Shown: positions 32,104 to 42,700 of the stretch, piece after piece | How positions within the stretch are numbered: the stretch's first letter is position 1 | Layout of the letters: the number at the start of each line of letters is the position of its first letter | DNA from: Tsukamurella tyrosinosolvens | GTDB taxonomy: Bacteria > Actinomycetota > Actinomycetes > Mycobacteriales > Mycobacteriaceae | Assembly (NCBI RefSeq): GCF_900104775.1 | Contig: NZ_FNSA01000003.1 | Coordinates: 2,852,001-2,916,000 of the forward strand | DNA: 64,000 nt | Direction: 5' to 3' | The notes under the pieces: generated by a model | The model's database searches: none | Told to the model about the DNA's origin: nothing | The model's input: the letters and a program-made list of their open reading frames with translations, nothing else | Made by a program: the position numbers and the translations under genes

Positions 32104-33480
32104 ATGCCCACAACCGTTTCGGGGCTCGGGCCACGACGCCGCGCGCTCGTCCTCGTCGCGTGCAGCCTCAGCCTGCTGATCTCCTCGATGGACGTGACCA
32201 TCGTCAATGTCGCGCTCCCCCAGATCGGCCGGCAGATGGACGCCTCGATCACCCACCTGCAGTGGGTCGTCGACATCTACACGCTCACCCTCGCGAGCCT
32301 GCTCGTCCTGTCCGGCGCGACGGCGGACCGCTTCGGGCGGCGGCGCGTCTTCCGGATCGGGCTCACCGTCTTCGCGGCGGGCTCCCTGCTCTGCAGCCTG
32401 GCGCCGACCGTCGACGTGCTGATCGCCGCGCGCGGGATCCAGGCCGTCGGCGGGTCCATGCTCACCCCGGTGGCGCTCTCGATCGTCACCGCGGTCTTCA
32501 CCCAGCCCGCGGAGCGCGCCCGGGCGATCGGACTGTGGGGCGCGGTCGTCGGGGTCTCGACGGCGGTCGGCCCGCTCGTCGGCGGCGTCCTCATCGACAG
32601 CCTCGGCTGGCCGTCGGTGTTCTGGGTCAACCTGCCGATCTGCGCCGTCGCGCTCGGGCTCACCTACGCCGTGGTGCCCGAGTCCAAGGCCGCCGTGCCC
32701 CGCAGCATCGATCCGCTCGGCCAGGTGCTGGCGATCGCGGTCATGTTCACCGCGGTGTTCGGCCTCATCGAGCGCGCGCCGCTGATCCTCGTGCTGACCG
32801 CCGCGGCGCTCGCGGCCTTCCTCGCGCACGAGCGCCGGCACCCGTCGCCGTTCATCGACCTGCGGTTCTTCCGCAGCATCCCGTTCGCCGCGGCGACCCT
32901 CACCGCGGTGGCGGCGTTCGCGGGCTTCGGCGCCTTCCTCTTCACGATGTCGCTGTACCTGCAGGGCACGCGGCACTTCTCGGCGGTGCAGACCGGCCTG
33001 ATGTTCCTCCCGATGGCGTTGTCGGTGCTCGTCGCCTCCCCCGTGTCCGGGCGGCTCGTGGCGCGGTTCGGCCCCCGCCCGTCGCTGCTCGGCGCGGGCC
33101 TGCTGATGACGGGCGCCGCGCTCGCGCTGACCACGGTCGACGCGGACACGCCCCTCCCGGAGTTGGGGATCGTCTTCGCGGTCTTCGGCGTCGGTTTCGG
33201 CCTGGTGAACGCCCCGATCACGAACTCCGCGGTGAGCGGGATGCCGCTGGACCGGGCGGGCGCCGCAGCCGCCGTCGCCAGCACGAGTCGCCAACTGGGC
33301 GTCAGCCTCGGCGTCGCGCTCTCCGGGCTCATCGCCGGCGCCGGGCTGTGGTGGGCCGTCGCCGGCTTCGCGCTGGTCGTCGTGGCGCTCGCCGTCGTGT
33401 CGACGGGCGCCCGCGCCGAGCGCTCTCGCGCCCGGATCGCCCCGCTGCTCGCGTCGAAGGAGCCGGCCGATGCCCGCTGA
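32104..33480 (+). CDS. DHA2-type MFS multidrug efflux transporter
   Basis: The protein has 458 aa of almost continuous membrane helices (about 14). It has motif A (GATADRFGRRRVF, near 76-88), the DHA2 N-terminal signature SMDVTIVNVALPQI and the antiporter motif C (GPLVGGVLID, near 158-167). Such proteins export drugs or cationic compounds by proton antiport. The gene starts 6 nt after TATAAT and overlaps the following marR gene by 11 bp, a common arrangement in which the repressor senses the pump's substrate. Confidence 0.9.
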   Translation: MPTTVSGLGPRRRALVLVACSLSLLISSMDVTIVNVALPQIGRQMDASITHLQWVVDIYTLTLASLLVLSGATADRFGRRRVFRIGLTVFAAGSLLCSLAPTVDVLIAARGIQAVGGSMLTPVALSIVTAVFTQPAERARAIGLWGAVVGVSTAVGPLVGGVLIDSLGWPSVFWVNLPICAVALGLTYAVVPESKAAVPRSIDPLGQVLAIAVMFTAVFGLIERAPLILVLTAAALAAFLAHERRHPSPFIDLRFFRSIPFAAATLTAVAAFAGFGAFLFTMSLYLQGTRHFSAVQTGLMFLPMALSVLVASPVSGRLVARFGPRPSLLGAGLLMTGAALALTTVDADTPLPELGIVFAVFGVGFGLVNAPITNSAVSGMPLDRAGAAAAVASTSRQLGVSLGVALSGLIAGAGLWWAVAGFALVVVALAVVSTGARAERSRARIAPLLASKEPADAR

Positions 33481-33886
33481 GACCCCGGACGAGGTGTGGA
33501 GCCTGCTCGTGCGCGCCGTCATCGACAGCCGCTCGGACTGGCGGCGGGCCGTCGTCGAACGCACCGGCCTGCCGTTCAGCCGGCTGCGCGTCCTCAAGCG
33601 ATTGGAGCGCTACGGGCCGCTCACCCTCAAGGAGCTGGCCGCGCTCGCCGACATGGACGCCCCCGCTGCCACCGTCTCCGTCAACGACCTGCAGGCGCGC
33701 GGGCACGTCGAGCGCACCGTCTCCCCCGAGGACCGGCGGGCGAAGGTCGTCACCATCACCGCCGCGGGGCGCGCCGTCGTCGACGCGATGGCGTCCGTCG
33801 AGGACCCGGCGCCCGCCGCGGTCCGGTCACTGCCCCCGGCGGAGCTCGCCCGGCTGGCCGAGCTGGCGCGCTCCCTGGACGGGTAG
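33470..33886 (+). CDS. MarR-family transcriptional regulator
   Basis: The protein has 138 aa with the winged-helix core LTLKELAALADMDAPAATVSVNDLQARGHVERTVSPEDRRAKVVTIT, where the recognition helix and the DxR wing (EDRRAK) are intact. It is translationally coupled to the MFS gene by an 11-bp overlap and probably represses the shared promoter through the palindrome at 32076-32096. Its last 60 bp are also the 3' end of the convergent DUF4407 gene, an unusually long tail-to-tail overlap. Confidence 0.9.
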   Translation: MPAETPDEVWSLLVRAVIDSRSDWRRAVVERTGLPFSRLRVLKRLERYGPLTLKELAALADMDAPAATVSVNDLQARGHVERTVSPEDRRAKVVTITAAGRAVVDAMASVEDPAPAAVRSLPPAELARLAELARSLDG

Positions 33887-35377
33887 CGCGTCGACGGGTT
33901 CGTGCGCCACGTCGAGCGGCTCCTCGGCGGACGGGCGGGGCGAGCCGGACGGCGCCGCGGCACCGTCGGCCGGCGGTGCCGGCACGCTCTGCTCGACCGT
34001 GCCGACCACCACCTTGCGCGTGCGGCGCATCGCGAAGGTGACCTCCTCGACCTCCTCGTAGGACTGCTGCACGGTGCGGGTCCCGCCGCCACCGCCGGGC
34101 AGGACGCGCGCCACGATGGGCGGCATCAGCGGCCGGACGAAGCCGGCGAGCGTGCGCGCGGCGTCGTCGAGCACGGGCGGCACGAACGGGTTGGGCTTGC
34201 GCTCGACCTCGCGGGCCGGGACCGCGGGGGCCGCCTCGGCGACCCGGGCGGGCAGATTGCTCTCGTCACTCACGGCGGTCTCCTCGCTGATCCGGTCTGC
34301 GGGCTCGGGGGCCTCCTCGGCCGCGCCGGCGACGGGCAACGGCCCGGTCGGCGTCTCGTCGGCCGGGGGCTGGCCGGGGGCGCGCAGGCTGGCGGCCTCC
34401 GCGGCGGCGGCGATGGGCAGGAAGTCGTCATTCACTGCGGGGATCTCCTGTCGGTAGCGCCGCGCGGTCACCGCGACGGGCTCGAAGCCGGCGGCCTCCA
34501 GTGCCGCGGCTCCGGCCGCCGCACCACCGACGGCGGGCAGCAGCTCCGTGGGCCGGTCGTCGGCGAGCGCGAGCTCGACGCGGCGCTGGTGGTCACGACG
34601 CTCGATCGCGAGCTGCGCGGCGGAGGCCAGCCGCTCGCTCTCCAGGTCCCGCCGGCGCCGGATGTCGCGGACCGTCTCGCCCCGCCACAGGCGCAGGAGC
34701 AGCGGGAGCAGCGCGAGCACCACGCAGACCAGGTCGACGGCGATCCGAAGCGCGGCGGCCGGCAGCGAACGCGCCGTCACGCCGTTCAGCGCGACCCAGC
34801 GCGCGCCGACGCCGTCGTCGGCCGCCGCGGTGGCGCCCTCCCGGGCGACGGCGACCTCGCCGCGCGCCGTCGCGACGCGGGCGTCGCGGCTCGGCGCGTC
34901 CTTCGCCCGGGCGGCGGTCGCGCGGTCCAGGTCGGTCTGCGCCGAGGCGAGCCGCTCGTTCGCGGTGCGGGCCTCCGGGCCCCGACCGGGGACGCCCGTG
35001 ATCGACGTCTGCGGGCAGGCGGCGCTCGGCCGGTACTCGCAACGGGCCACGACGAGCGCCTGGTCACGGCGGGCGGAGGCCTCGGCGACCGCGGTGTCGA
35101 GGGCCGCCCGGTCGGCGCGGGCGGCGTCGAGCTCGGCCTGCGCGGCGCGCACCGCGGGCGCCGAGGCCGCGGCGCTGTCGGCGTCCGCGCGCAGCCGGTC
35201 CTCGACCGCGCCGTTCAGCGCGAGCATCGACACGAGCTCGCCGACGACGAGGCCTACGAGGACAACGACGACGAACCGGCTCGGTAGCGCGGCGCGGCGG
35301 CCGGGGGTGGCGACGGCAAAGCTGATGGCGCCGCCGATCAGGAGCGCGAGCACCGCGAGTACCAGGACCGTCGTCAT
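33827..35377 (-). CDS. DUF4407-like membrane protein with coiled coil
   Basis: The protein has 516 aa from the ATG at 35377 (GGAGG 5 nt upstream). Two N-terminal helices (about 3-22 and 34-54) are followed by a long extracytoplasmic coiled coil (RAAQAELDAARADRAALDTAVAEA...), a third helix near 215-235 (LRIAVDLVCVVLALLPLLL), and a cytoplasmic basic coiled coil (RDIRRRRDLESERLAS). A Pro/Glu-rich tail carries YEEVEEVTFAMRRTRKVVV. This layout matches the DUF4407 family, whose function is unknown. It stands alone, and its 3' end overlaps marR. Confidence 0.7.
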   Translation of the reverse strand: MTTVLVLAVLALLIGGAISFAVATPGRRAALPSRFVVVVLVGLVVGELVSMLALNGAVEDRLRADADSAAASAPAVRAAQAELDAARADRAALDTAVAEASARRDQALVVARCEYRPSAACPQTSITGVPGRGPEARTANERLASAQTDLDRATAARAKDAPSRDARVATARGEVAVAREGATAAADDGVGARWVALNGVTARSLPAAALRIAVDLVCVVLALLPLLLRLWRGETVRDIRRRRDLESERLASAAQLAIERRDHQRRVELALADDRPTELLPAVGGAAAGAAALEAAGFEPVAVTARRYRQEIPAVNDDFLPIAAAAEAASLRAPGQPPADETPTGPLPVAGAAEEAPEPADRISEETAVSDESNLPARVAEAAPAVPAREVERKPNPFVPPVLDDAARTLAGFVRPLMPPIVARVLPGGGGGTRTVQQSYEEVEEVTFAMRRTRKVVVGTVEQSVPAPPADGAAAPSGSPRPSAEEPLDVAHEPVDALPVQGARQLGQPGELRRGQ

Positions 35378-35545
35378 GCCGCCTCCTTCGCCGCGATAGA
35401 GTTCCGCCGATCTTCTCTCAGATGAGAATCGCAGCCCGTCGGGCGTCGCGCCCAATCGTGTGGCGGCTTTCACAGCGCGAACTACTCGGGGCGAACGGGT
35501 AGTTCTACGCATCCGCACGGCCCTTCTGCGCGGCACGCTGGGCCC

Positions 35546-35833
35546 ATGACCACGATCACGCCGGCGCCCAAGCCGACCGCCGCCTTCTTCGTCCAGTCCG
35601 CGATCGCGTTCGCCGTCTCGTCCGGCAGCCTGCTCGTCGGTGCCTTCTACCTGCCCATCGACACGTGGCAGCGGGGCTTCCTGCTCGTCGGGGCCCTGTT
35701 CCTCATCACGAGCACCTTCAACCTCGCGAAGGTCATCCGTGACCAGCAGGAGGCGAACAGCGTCCGCGTCCGCGTCGACGAGGCCCGGATCGACAAGCTC
35801 ATGGCCGAACACGACCCGCTGCGCGCCGCCTAG
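35546..35833 (+). CDS. YiaA/YiaB-family inner membrane protein
   Basis: The protein has 95 aa with one YiaAB two-helix domain: FFVQSAIAFAVSSGSLLVGAFYL, then WQRGFLLVGALFLITSTFNLAKVIRDQQE, where the RDxxE ending is characteristic. A CACGCT box lies just upstream of the ATG. Family members are of unknown function. It is a monocistronic gene between the DUF4407 and alcohol dehydrogenase genes. Confidence 0.8.
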   Translation: MTTITPAPKPTAAFFVQSAIAFAVSSGSLLVGAFYLPIDTWQRGFLLVGALFLITSTFNLAKVIRDQQEANSVRVRVDEARIDKLMAEHDPLRAA

Positions 35834-35940
35834 CCCTCCCACCTGCAAGGATTCCGACAACCTGGACACCTGGGCACCCATGCCCTGTTCGTCTTCGCCA
35901 CGCCGGTGTTCGCGGGCTGAATCCGCGCGATGATGGACGC

Positions 35941-36984
35941 ATGACACCGACGATGCGCGCGCAGCGGTTCCACGCCGAGACGAAGACCATCACCGTCGAG
36001 GACGTGCCGATCCCCGAACCCGGCCCCGGCGAGGTGCTGGTGAAGGTCGCCTTCTGCGGGATCTGCCACTCGGACCTCAGCCTGATCAACGGCACGTTCC
36101 CGGCGATGCTCCCGGAGGTGACGCAGGGGCACGAGGCGTCGGGGACCATCGCGAAGGTGGGCCCCGGCGTCACCGGGTGGGCCGAGGGCGACCGGGTGAT
36201 CGTCGCCGCCGGCCGCCCGTGCACGACCTGCCCGAACTGCCGCCGCGGGAACTTCGCCGACTGCACGCAGATCCAGATCATGGCGTTCGCCTACGACGGG
36301 GCGTGGGCCGAGTACACCGTCGCCCAGGCGGCCGGCCTGACGCGCGTCCCGGACAACGTCCCGCTCGAGCAGGCGGCGATCCTCGCCGACGCGGTCTCGA
36401 CGCCGTACGGCGCCGTGGTGCGGACCGGAAAGGTCGGCGTCGGGGAGTCCGTCGGCGTGTGGGGCCTCGGCGGGGTCGGCACCCACGTCGTGCAGCTGGC
36501 GAGACTCGTCGGCGCGGCGCCGATCGTCGCGGTCGACATCAATCCCGAGGTGCTCGAGCGCGCCCTCGACGTCGGCGCCGACCACGCCTTCGACTCCCGG
36601 GACGAGCAGCTCGGCGCGAAGATCGCGGAGGTCACCGGCGGCCGGGGCCTCGACGTCGCCTTCGACGCCGTGGGCCTCAAGGCGACGTTCGAGCAGGCGC
36701 TCAGCCACCTCACCGTCGGCGGAAGGCTGGTCTCCGTCGGGATGAGCGATCAGGAACCGACCGTCGGGTCCACGACGATGCTGGGCCTGACCAAGAAGCA
36801 GGTGCTCGGCCACCTCGGCTACAAGAACGTCGACATCGAGACCCTGGCGACCCTCGTCTCGCTCGGCCGGCTCGACCTGTCCCGGTCGATCAGCGGGATC
36901 GTGCCGCTGGAGGACATCGCGGCCGGCATCGAACGTCTGGAGCGCCACGAGGGCAACCCGATCCGGCTGCTCGTCCAGCCCTGA
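35941..36984 (+). CDS. Zinc-dependent alcohol dehydrogenase (MDR superfamily)
   Basis: The protein has 347 aa. The catalytic zinc ligands lie in GICHSD (C near 40) and QGHEASG (H-E near 63-64). The structural zinc site is the four-Cys loop CTTCPNCRRGNFADC (near 94-108). The NAD(P) fold begins at GLGGVGTHVVQLA (near 177-189), followed by VAVDINPE with an acidic residue suggesting NAD preference. It oxidises primary alcohols or reduces aldehydes; the substrate is not determinable. It is a single gene, convergent with the recBCD operon. Confidence 0.9.
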   Translation: MTPTMRAQRFHAETKTITVEDVPIPEPGPGEVLVKVAFCGICHSDLSLINGTFPAMLPEVTQGHEASGTIAKVGPGVTGWAEGDRVIVAAGRPCTTCPNCRRGNFADCTQIQIMAFAYDGAWAEYTVAQAAGLTRVPDNVPLEQAAILADAVSTPYGAVVRTGKVGVGESVGVWGLGGVGTHVVQLARLVGAAPIVAVDINPEVLERALDVGADHAFDSRDEQLGAKIAEVTGGRGLDVAFDAVGLKATFEQALSHLTVGGRLVSVGMSDQEPTVGSTTMLGLTKKQVLGHLGYKNVDIETLATLVSLGRLDLSRSISGIVPLEDIAAGIERLERHEGNPIRLLVQP

Positions 36985-37004
36985 CGCGCGCTGCACGACG
37001 CCCG

Positions 37005-37886
37005 CTACAGGACCGCGGCGAGATCCTCGCGGAGCGAGTCCAACGCGGGGGTCGCGCGCGGGGTCATGGCGCGCCAGGCGTCGAGGATGCGCAGGCTCTG
37101 CCCGGCGTGCCGGACGAAATGGTTGCCCGCGAACTTCGGGAAGTCGAAGGGCACGCTCCGGCTGAGCCGCCGCAGGACGGCGCGGACCACGATCGGCGGC
37201 GGCGCGAGCGCCGGCAGGCCCACGTCGACGCGCATCGCTTCCGCCATCGCCCGGCCCGGGCGCTTGAGCCGCCGCAGGAACGTGGGCCAGTCCCCGCCGA
37301 CGATCGCCAGCTCGGCCGCGTACGGCACCATCGCAGCACCCACGGCGGCGACGCTCCGGGCCGGCGCGCGCCCGATGACCTTCGGGTACTGCGCGGCGAG
37401 CCGGCGCGGCAGGTCGCGGGCGGAGCCCTCGACGGCGACGGCGGCGAAGGCGGGCGCGAGCGGGGGCACCCAGAACTCGGCGCGGGTCTCGGTGCCGCGC
37501 GAGGTGGCGAAGGACAGCAGTCCCGGGGCGAGGGTCGCGATCTCGGCGCCGGCGAACATCCGCTCCGCGACGGCCGCGTCGCCGATCACGGGGCTCGTCA
37601 CCCCGACCGCGGTGGGCCGGGCGGCGGCGAGCGCGGCGGCGACCGCCTCGTCCAGGTCGCCCGGCGCGGAGGTCAGGATCAGCAGGTCGACGGTGCCGGG
37701 CTCGATGTCCGTGTACCGCACCACCGGCACGTGCGCCGTCACGCCGCGGGGGTCGACGGCGGTGAGGATCACGTCGTCGCGGCGGGACGCGGCCCGAACC
37801 TCGGCGCCGGTGCCCGCGAGGAGTGCGCCGGCCGCGGCGGATACCGCGCCGGCGCCCTGGATCAGGACGCGCCTGCGTTCGGTCAT
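37005..37886 (-). CDS. NAD(P)-binding reductase-like protein coupled to recD
   Basis: The protein has 293 aa; its ATG overlaps the recD stop as ATGA. A Rossmann start, RRVLIQGAGAVSAAAGALLAG (near 5-25), resembles ketopantoate reductase/ApbA and saccharopine-dehydrogenase-like proteins, followed by LLILTSAPGDLDEAV. The helical second half (LRRLKRPGRAMAEAMRVDVGL) lacks the clear Lys/Glu pair of PanE, so I do not call it a pantoate enzyme. It is the last gene of the recCBD transcript, and its link to DNA repair is unexplained. Confidence 0.55.
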   Translation of the reverse strand: MTERRRVLIQGAGAVSAAAGALLAGTGAEVRAASRRDDVILTAVDPRGVTAHVPVVRYTDIEPGTVDLLILTSAPGDLDEAVAAALAAARPTAVGVTSPVIGDAAVAERMFAGAEIATLAPGLLSFATSRGTETRAEFWVPPLAPAFAAVAVEGSARDLPRRLAAQYPKVIGRAPARSVAAVGAAMVPYAAELAIVGGDWPTFLRRLKRPGRAMAEAMRVDVGLPALAPPPIVVRAVLRRLSRSVPFDFPKFAGNHFVRHAGQSLRILDAWRAMTPRATPALDSLREDLAAVL

Positions 37887-39700
37887 ACCCCAGCGTCTCC
37901 CCGGAGGCCGCTCGCCCGCAACACCTGCCGCTCGACGCCGGCCCGCAGGGCCTCCTCGCCGCCGACGAGCCGCACGCGCTGCCGGGCGCGGGTGATGGCC
38001 GTGTACAGCAGCTCGCGGGTGAGGAGCCGCGAGTCGGCGGGCGGGATCACCACGGACACGGCTTCGTACTGGCTGCCCTGGCTGCGGTGGATCGTCATGG
38101 CGTAGACGGTGCGCACCGCGACCAGTTGGTTCGGGTACAGCAGCGCGACGTCGCCGCCGCGGGCGAACGCCGCCCGCAGGTCCGCCGGGTCGCCGTCGTG
38201 CGCGATGACGACGCCGACGTCGCCGTTGTAGACCTTGGTGTCGTAGTCGTTGGCGGTCACGAGCAGCGGTTGCCCGGCGTACCAACCGGATCCGCCGCCG
38301 CGGACGCCCGCCCACTCCTCGGCGAGCTGCGCCCATCGGGTCACGCCCGACGGCCCCTCCGAATGCGCGCACAGCACCCGGTGCAGCTGTACGCCGGTGG
38401 CGGCCTCGGTGGCGATCCCGCGCTGCGCCGCACCGACGGTGACCGCGCTCGCCCGCTCCACGTCCGCACGCAGGCCGGCGAGATCGTCGGGCTCGCACCA
38501 CTCGATGGCGCCGTCACCGCCGGCGCGGGCCAGTTCGACGACGCGGTCGGCGTCGCCGCGGCGCACGGCGTCCGCCAGCTCGCCGAGCGCGCCGGTGAAG
38601 CGGCGGCCGCGCCGCAGCCGCACCACGCCGCGGCGGGCGTCGGCGAGCTCGGCGGGGTCGATGCCCTCCTCGTCGCCGCCCGGCCGGCCGGTCTCGTCCG
38701 CGAGCAGCGCCTCGAGCTCGGGCGACGGTGCCGTCGTCACGCCGCGAGCGACCAGGTCGCCGAGGACCGCGCCCGCGTCGACGGAGGCGAGCTGGTCGGG
38801 GTCGCCGACGAGGATGAGCCGCGCCTCGGGGCGCAGCGCCTCGAGCAGGCGGCACATGATGGTCAGCGAGACCATCGAGGTCTCGTCGACGACGACCACG
38901 TCGTAGGGCAGGTGGTTGGCGGCGTCGTGCCGGAACCGGCTGGCGTTACCGGGCTTGAAGCCGAGCATGCGGTGGATCGTCTGGGCCGGGATCTCCCGCG
39001 GGAGGCCGAGCGTGGTGCCCTGCGCGCGGACCTCGCCCGCGAGCTGCGCCGCCGCGCGGCCGGTGGGCGCGGCGAGGCCGACCCGCAGGTCCGGGCCGTG
39101 CTGGTCGAAGAGGAGTGCCAGGATCCGGGCCACGGTGTACGTCTTGCCGGTGCCGGGGCCACCGGCGAGCACGGTGGTCTGGCCCAGGACCGACGCCGCG
39201 GCGGCGAGCCGCTGCCGGTCGGGACCGGGCTCGGGGAACCGCGCGAGCAGTCCCTCGCGCAGCCGGGCGGCGTCCACGCCGGGCGCGGCGCCGGCGCGGG
39301 CGTCGAGGATCGCGCGGACCGTCTCCTCCTGCCGGTGGTATCGGTCGAGGTAGAGCAGCTCGTCACCCACGAGTCGCAGGGGCCGGAGCGGGCCGGACGC
39401 GGCGCCCACCACGAGCGGGCTGCGCCGCAGTCCGTCGAGCACGGCGGTGTCCTCGGGCCAGGGCAGGGCGGCCACGTCGACGCCGCCCTCGCCGTCGACC
39501 GCGACGTCCCGCAGGCGCGAGAGCTCCAGGCACACCGACCCCAGGCGCACGGCGCGGGTGGCGAGCGCCGCCGCGAGGAGCACGGCCTCGTCCGCCTCGC
39601 CGCCGAGCCGGCCGAGCGTGGTCGCGACGTGGACGTCGGCGGGGCCGAGGACCCCGGCCTCGGCGAAGGTCTCCAGCAGCGTCGGCTCCGTCGTGGTCAT
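37883..39700 (-). CDS. recD: Exodeoxyribonuclease V subunit alpha RecD
   Basis: The protein has 605 aa from the ATG at 39700, which overlaps the recB stop by ATGA. It is a superfamily 1B helicase with Walker A GGPGTGKTYTV (near 165-175), motif II VVVDETSMVS and a C-terminal motif VI region YAMTIHRSQGSQYEAV. In RecBCD it is the 5'-3' motor. Mycobacterial RecBCD is known to act mainly in single-strand annealing rather than in presynaptic resection; the same may hold here. Confidence 0.93.
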   Translation of the reverse strand: MTTTEPTLLETFAEAGVLGPADVHVATTLGRLGGEADEAVLLAAALATRAVRLGSVCLELSRLRDVAVDGEGGVDVAALPWPEDTAVLDGLRRSPLVVGAASGPLRPLRLVGDELLYLDRYHRQEETVRAILDARAGAAPGVDAARLREGLLARFPEPGPDRQRLAAAASVLGQTTVLAGGPGTGKTYTVARILALLFDQHGPDLRVGLAAPTGRAAAQLAGEVRAQGTTLGLPREIPAQTIHRMLGFKPGNASRFRHDAANHLPYDVVVVDETSMVSLTIMCRLLEALRPEARLILVGDPDQLASVDAGAVLGDLVARGVTTAPSPELEALLADETGRPGGDEEGIDPAELADARRGVVRLRRGRRFTGALGELADAVRRGDADRVVELARAGGDGAIEWCEPDDLAGLRADVERASAVTVGAAQRGIATEAATGVQLHRVLCAHSEGPSGVTRWAQLAEEWAGVRGGGSGWYAGQPLLVTANDYDTKVYNGDVGVVIAHDGDPADLRAAFARGGDVALLYPNQLVAVRTVYAMTIHRSQGSQYEAVSVVIPPADSRLLTRELLYTAITRARQRVRLVGGEEALRAGVERQVLRASGLRGDAGV

Positions 39701-42700
39701 CGCGCACCTCCCGCCAGCGCGTCGGAGACCGCGACGACGAGCGCCGCCGGCGGATGCCACTCGAAGACGCCGGCGCCGGGCGGGCTCTCGGGCCCGATCA
39801 TGGCGCGGACGAAGTGGTACTGCACCACGCCGAGGTGGGTCTGCGGCGCGTAGCCGGGCACCCGCCAGGAGAGGAAGCGGTGCAACGCCACCGAGTACAG
39901 CAGCGCCTGCAGCACGTAGTGCGACGAGATCATCTCCCGCGCCATCGCCTCGGCGGTGTAGTCGGCGGTCGTCAGGTCGCCGCGCGCGAGCCGGTTGGTC
40001 TTGTAGTCGACCACGGTGAACCGCGGGCCGTCCGGGGTCGCGACGCGCAGCACCGAGTCGATGCTGCCCGTGAGGTAGCCGCGCAGCGCGGCGCCGGGCA
40101 CCTCGCGCAGCCGCTCGGCGTACGGCGCCAGCGGATCGTCCGCGGGCAGATGCTCGTCGAGCAGGTCCGCGATCGCGGCGAGAGTCGCGGCGCGGGCGTC
40201 GTCGTTCTCCGCGAGCGGCAGCTCGAAGTCCAGCTCGGCGAGGTGGTCGCCGGGGGCGACCTCGGCGAGGGTGAGGTGCGCGAGGTCGCCCGTCCCGAGC
40301 GGCGTGTGCAGCACGGCGACGAGCGCCGCGGCCACCTCGGCGGGATCGTCCGGGGTGGCGCCGAACTCGGCCGCCTCGCGGCAGCGGGCGAGCACCTCCG
40401 CCGCGAGGTCGGGGGCGCCGGTGTCGACGTGCTCGAGGATCTCGTGGACGAGGGTGCCGAAGACCGCGCCGCCCGACAGCCCGTTCATCAGGGACGACGG
40501 TGCCCCGGCGGCCGCGGCGGGGGCGTCCATCGGCTCATCGGTCGGCTCGTCGTCGGTGACGGGCTCCTCCGGCTCGCTGCCGGTGTCGGGCGCGGCGTCC
40601 GCCGGCCCGTGGGCGGCGTCGGCGACGAGCGCGGAGTAGCTGGTGCGCCGCCACGTGGGATCGATGCGGCGGCCGGTGCGGCCGAGCTCGAGCGCCGGGT
40701 AGGTGCGGTCCTCGGGCCGCCACGGCTCCGGCTTCGGCGCGGCGAGGTCGACCTCCTCGATCGACACCGCCGCCGCGACGGGCGCCGCCCATTCCCGCAG
40801 CCTCGGTCCCACGTCGGCGTCGCGTGGGATCGGCGCCTGAGCGGCGGGTATCCGGCCGCCGCCCACGTCGGTGAACAGGAGGCGGTGCAGCGGCGAGCTG
40901 CGGGTGGTGGTGCCGGGCGCCCACCACAGGACGAGACGGGACTGCGCGCGGGTCGCGCCGACGTAGAGCAGGCGCAGCTCCTCGCCGGCCGCTTCCTTCT
41001 GCGAGAGGGCGTACCGATCGGCGTACCCGGGCGCGTACTCGCCGTCCACGTCGATGTGGCGATCGCCCTTCTCGTCGTGGAAGACGAAGGTCTTCTTGCC
41101 GCCGAAGGAGCCGTCGTCCCAGCCGAAGGGCAGGTAGACCACCGGGAACTGCAGGCCCTTGCTCGCGTGCACGGTCATGAGCTGGACGGCGGCGGTGTCG
41201 GTGGCGAGGCGCCGCGCGGGGTCGGCGGTGCCGCCGAGGCCCGGGTCGGCGATGCGGTCGGCCAGCCACCGGGTGGCGGCGGCGAGGCCGAGGCCGAGCG
41301 TGACGGTGGCGTGCTGCACGAGTTCGGCGACGTGCCGCAGGTCGGTGAGCATCCGCTCGCCGCCGACGCGGGCGAGTAGCCGCTCGTCGAACCGGGAGCG
41401 GGTGGCGAGGGCGTCGAACATCGCCGCGAAGCCCGACCGGGCGAAGACCCCGGCGAGGGTGCGCAGCCGGCCGCTGATCGCGGAGACCAGCTCGTCGCCG
41501 CGCTCGTCGAGGTCGCGAGCGGTGAACTCGAACAGCGGCGTGAGCGCGGCGAGCCGGGCGCGGTCGCTGCGGCCGGGGTTCTCCAGGGACTGCAGGACGC
41601 GCAGCCAGTCGACGGCGGCGGCCGTCGTGAAGACGCTGGCGCCGCCCGCGGCGACGGCGGGCACGCCGTACTCCTGCAGCAGCGACTGCAACTCCGCGAC
41701 GTGGGCGTTCTTGCGGACCAGCACCGCGACGTCGCCGGGGCGAAGCGCGCGGCTCTCGCCGGGCTCGGTCTCCAGCTGTTCTCCCGCCGTGAGCGTGCGG
41801 GTGATGTCGGCGGCGGCGTCGCGGAGCACGGCCGGGCGCACGTTCCGCACGTACGGGGTGCCCGACTGGGTCTTCGGGCCGAGGCCGTTCGAGCCGAGGT
41901 GCCGTAGCCGCAGCGGCGCGCCCCCGGGCAGGCGCGACGTCGCGCGGTGCGCCTCGACGGCACCCGCGACGATGAGCGGGTCCCCCAGCGCGACCTCGCC
42001 GTAGAGGTGCTGCAAGGCGTCGACGAGCGGCGCGTCGGAGCGGTGGTTGACGGTGAGCGCCTGGTGCCGGTCCGCGGCCTCCGCGGCGCTCAGGTAGCTG
42101 TAGACCTCCGCGCCGCGGAAGGCGTAGATCGCCTGCTTCGGGTCCCCCACCAGCACGAGCGTGCTGGAGCGGTGGAACGCCGCGTGCAGGATGTCCCACT
42201 GCACCGGGTCGGTGTCCTGGAACTCGTCCACCAGGACCACCGAGTACAGCGCCTGCAGCCGCGCGCACGCACGGTGCCCGTGCCCGCGGTCGGTGAGGGC
42301 CTCGCGCAGCAGCCCCTGCAGGTCGTCGTAGTCGCGCAGGCGGCCCATCCGCTTGCGGCGATCCACCTCCCGGCGCACGACCCGCGCGTACTCGACGCGC
42401 ATCCCGGTCTCCGAGCCGGATTCCGCGTCGGCGGGGGTGATCTCGGCCCGCGGGTTCGCGACGACGGTGCGCGCGTAGATCAGCGCGTCGGACAGCGGGA
42501 ACGGCGCGCGCTCGCGTCCGGCGAACATCCCGAGGTAGACGTCCTCGGCCACCTCCTGGACGAGGTCGTCGACGTCCTCGACGAAGACGGCGCCGGGTTC
42601 CAGGTCGCCGGCGAGGCCGAGTGCGTCCAGCATGCGCTGGCAGAAGCCGTGGGTGGTGGTGATCGTCGCCGCATCGAAATCCGACAGGGCGGTGACCAGC

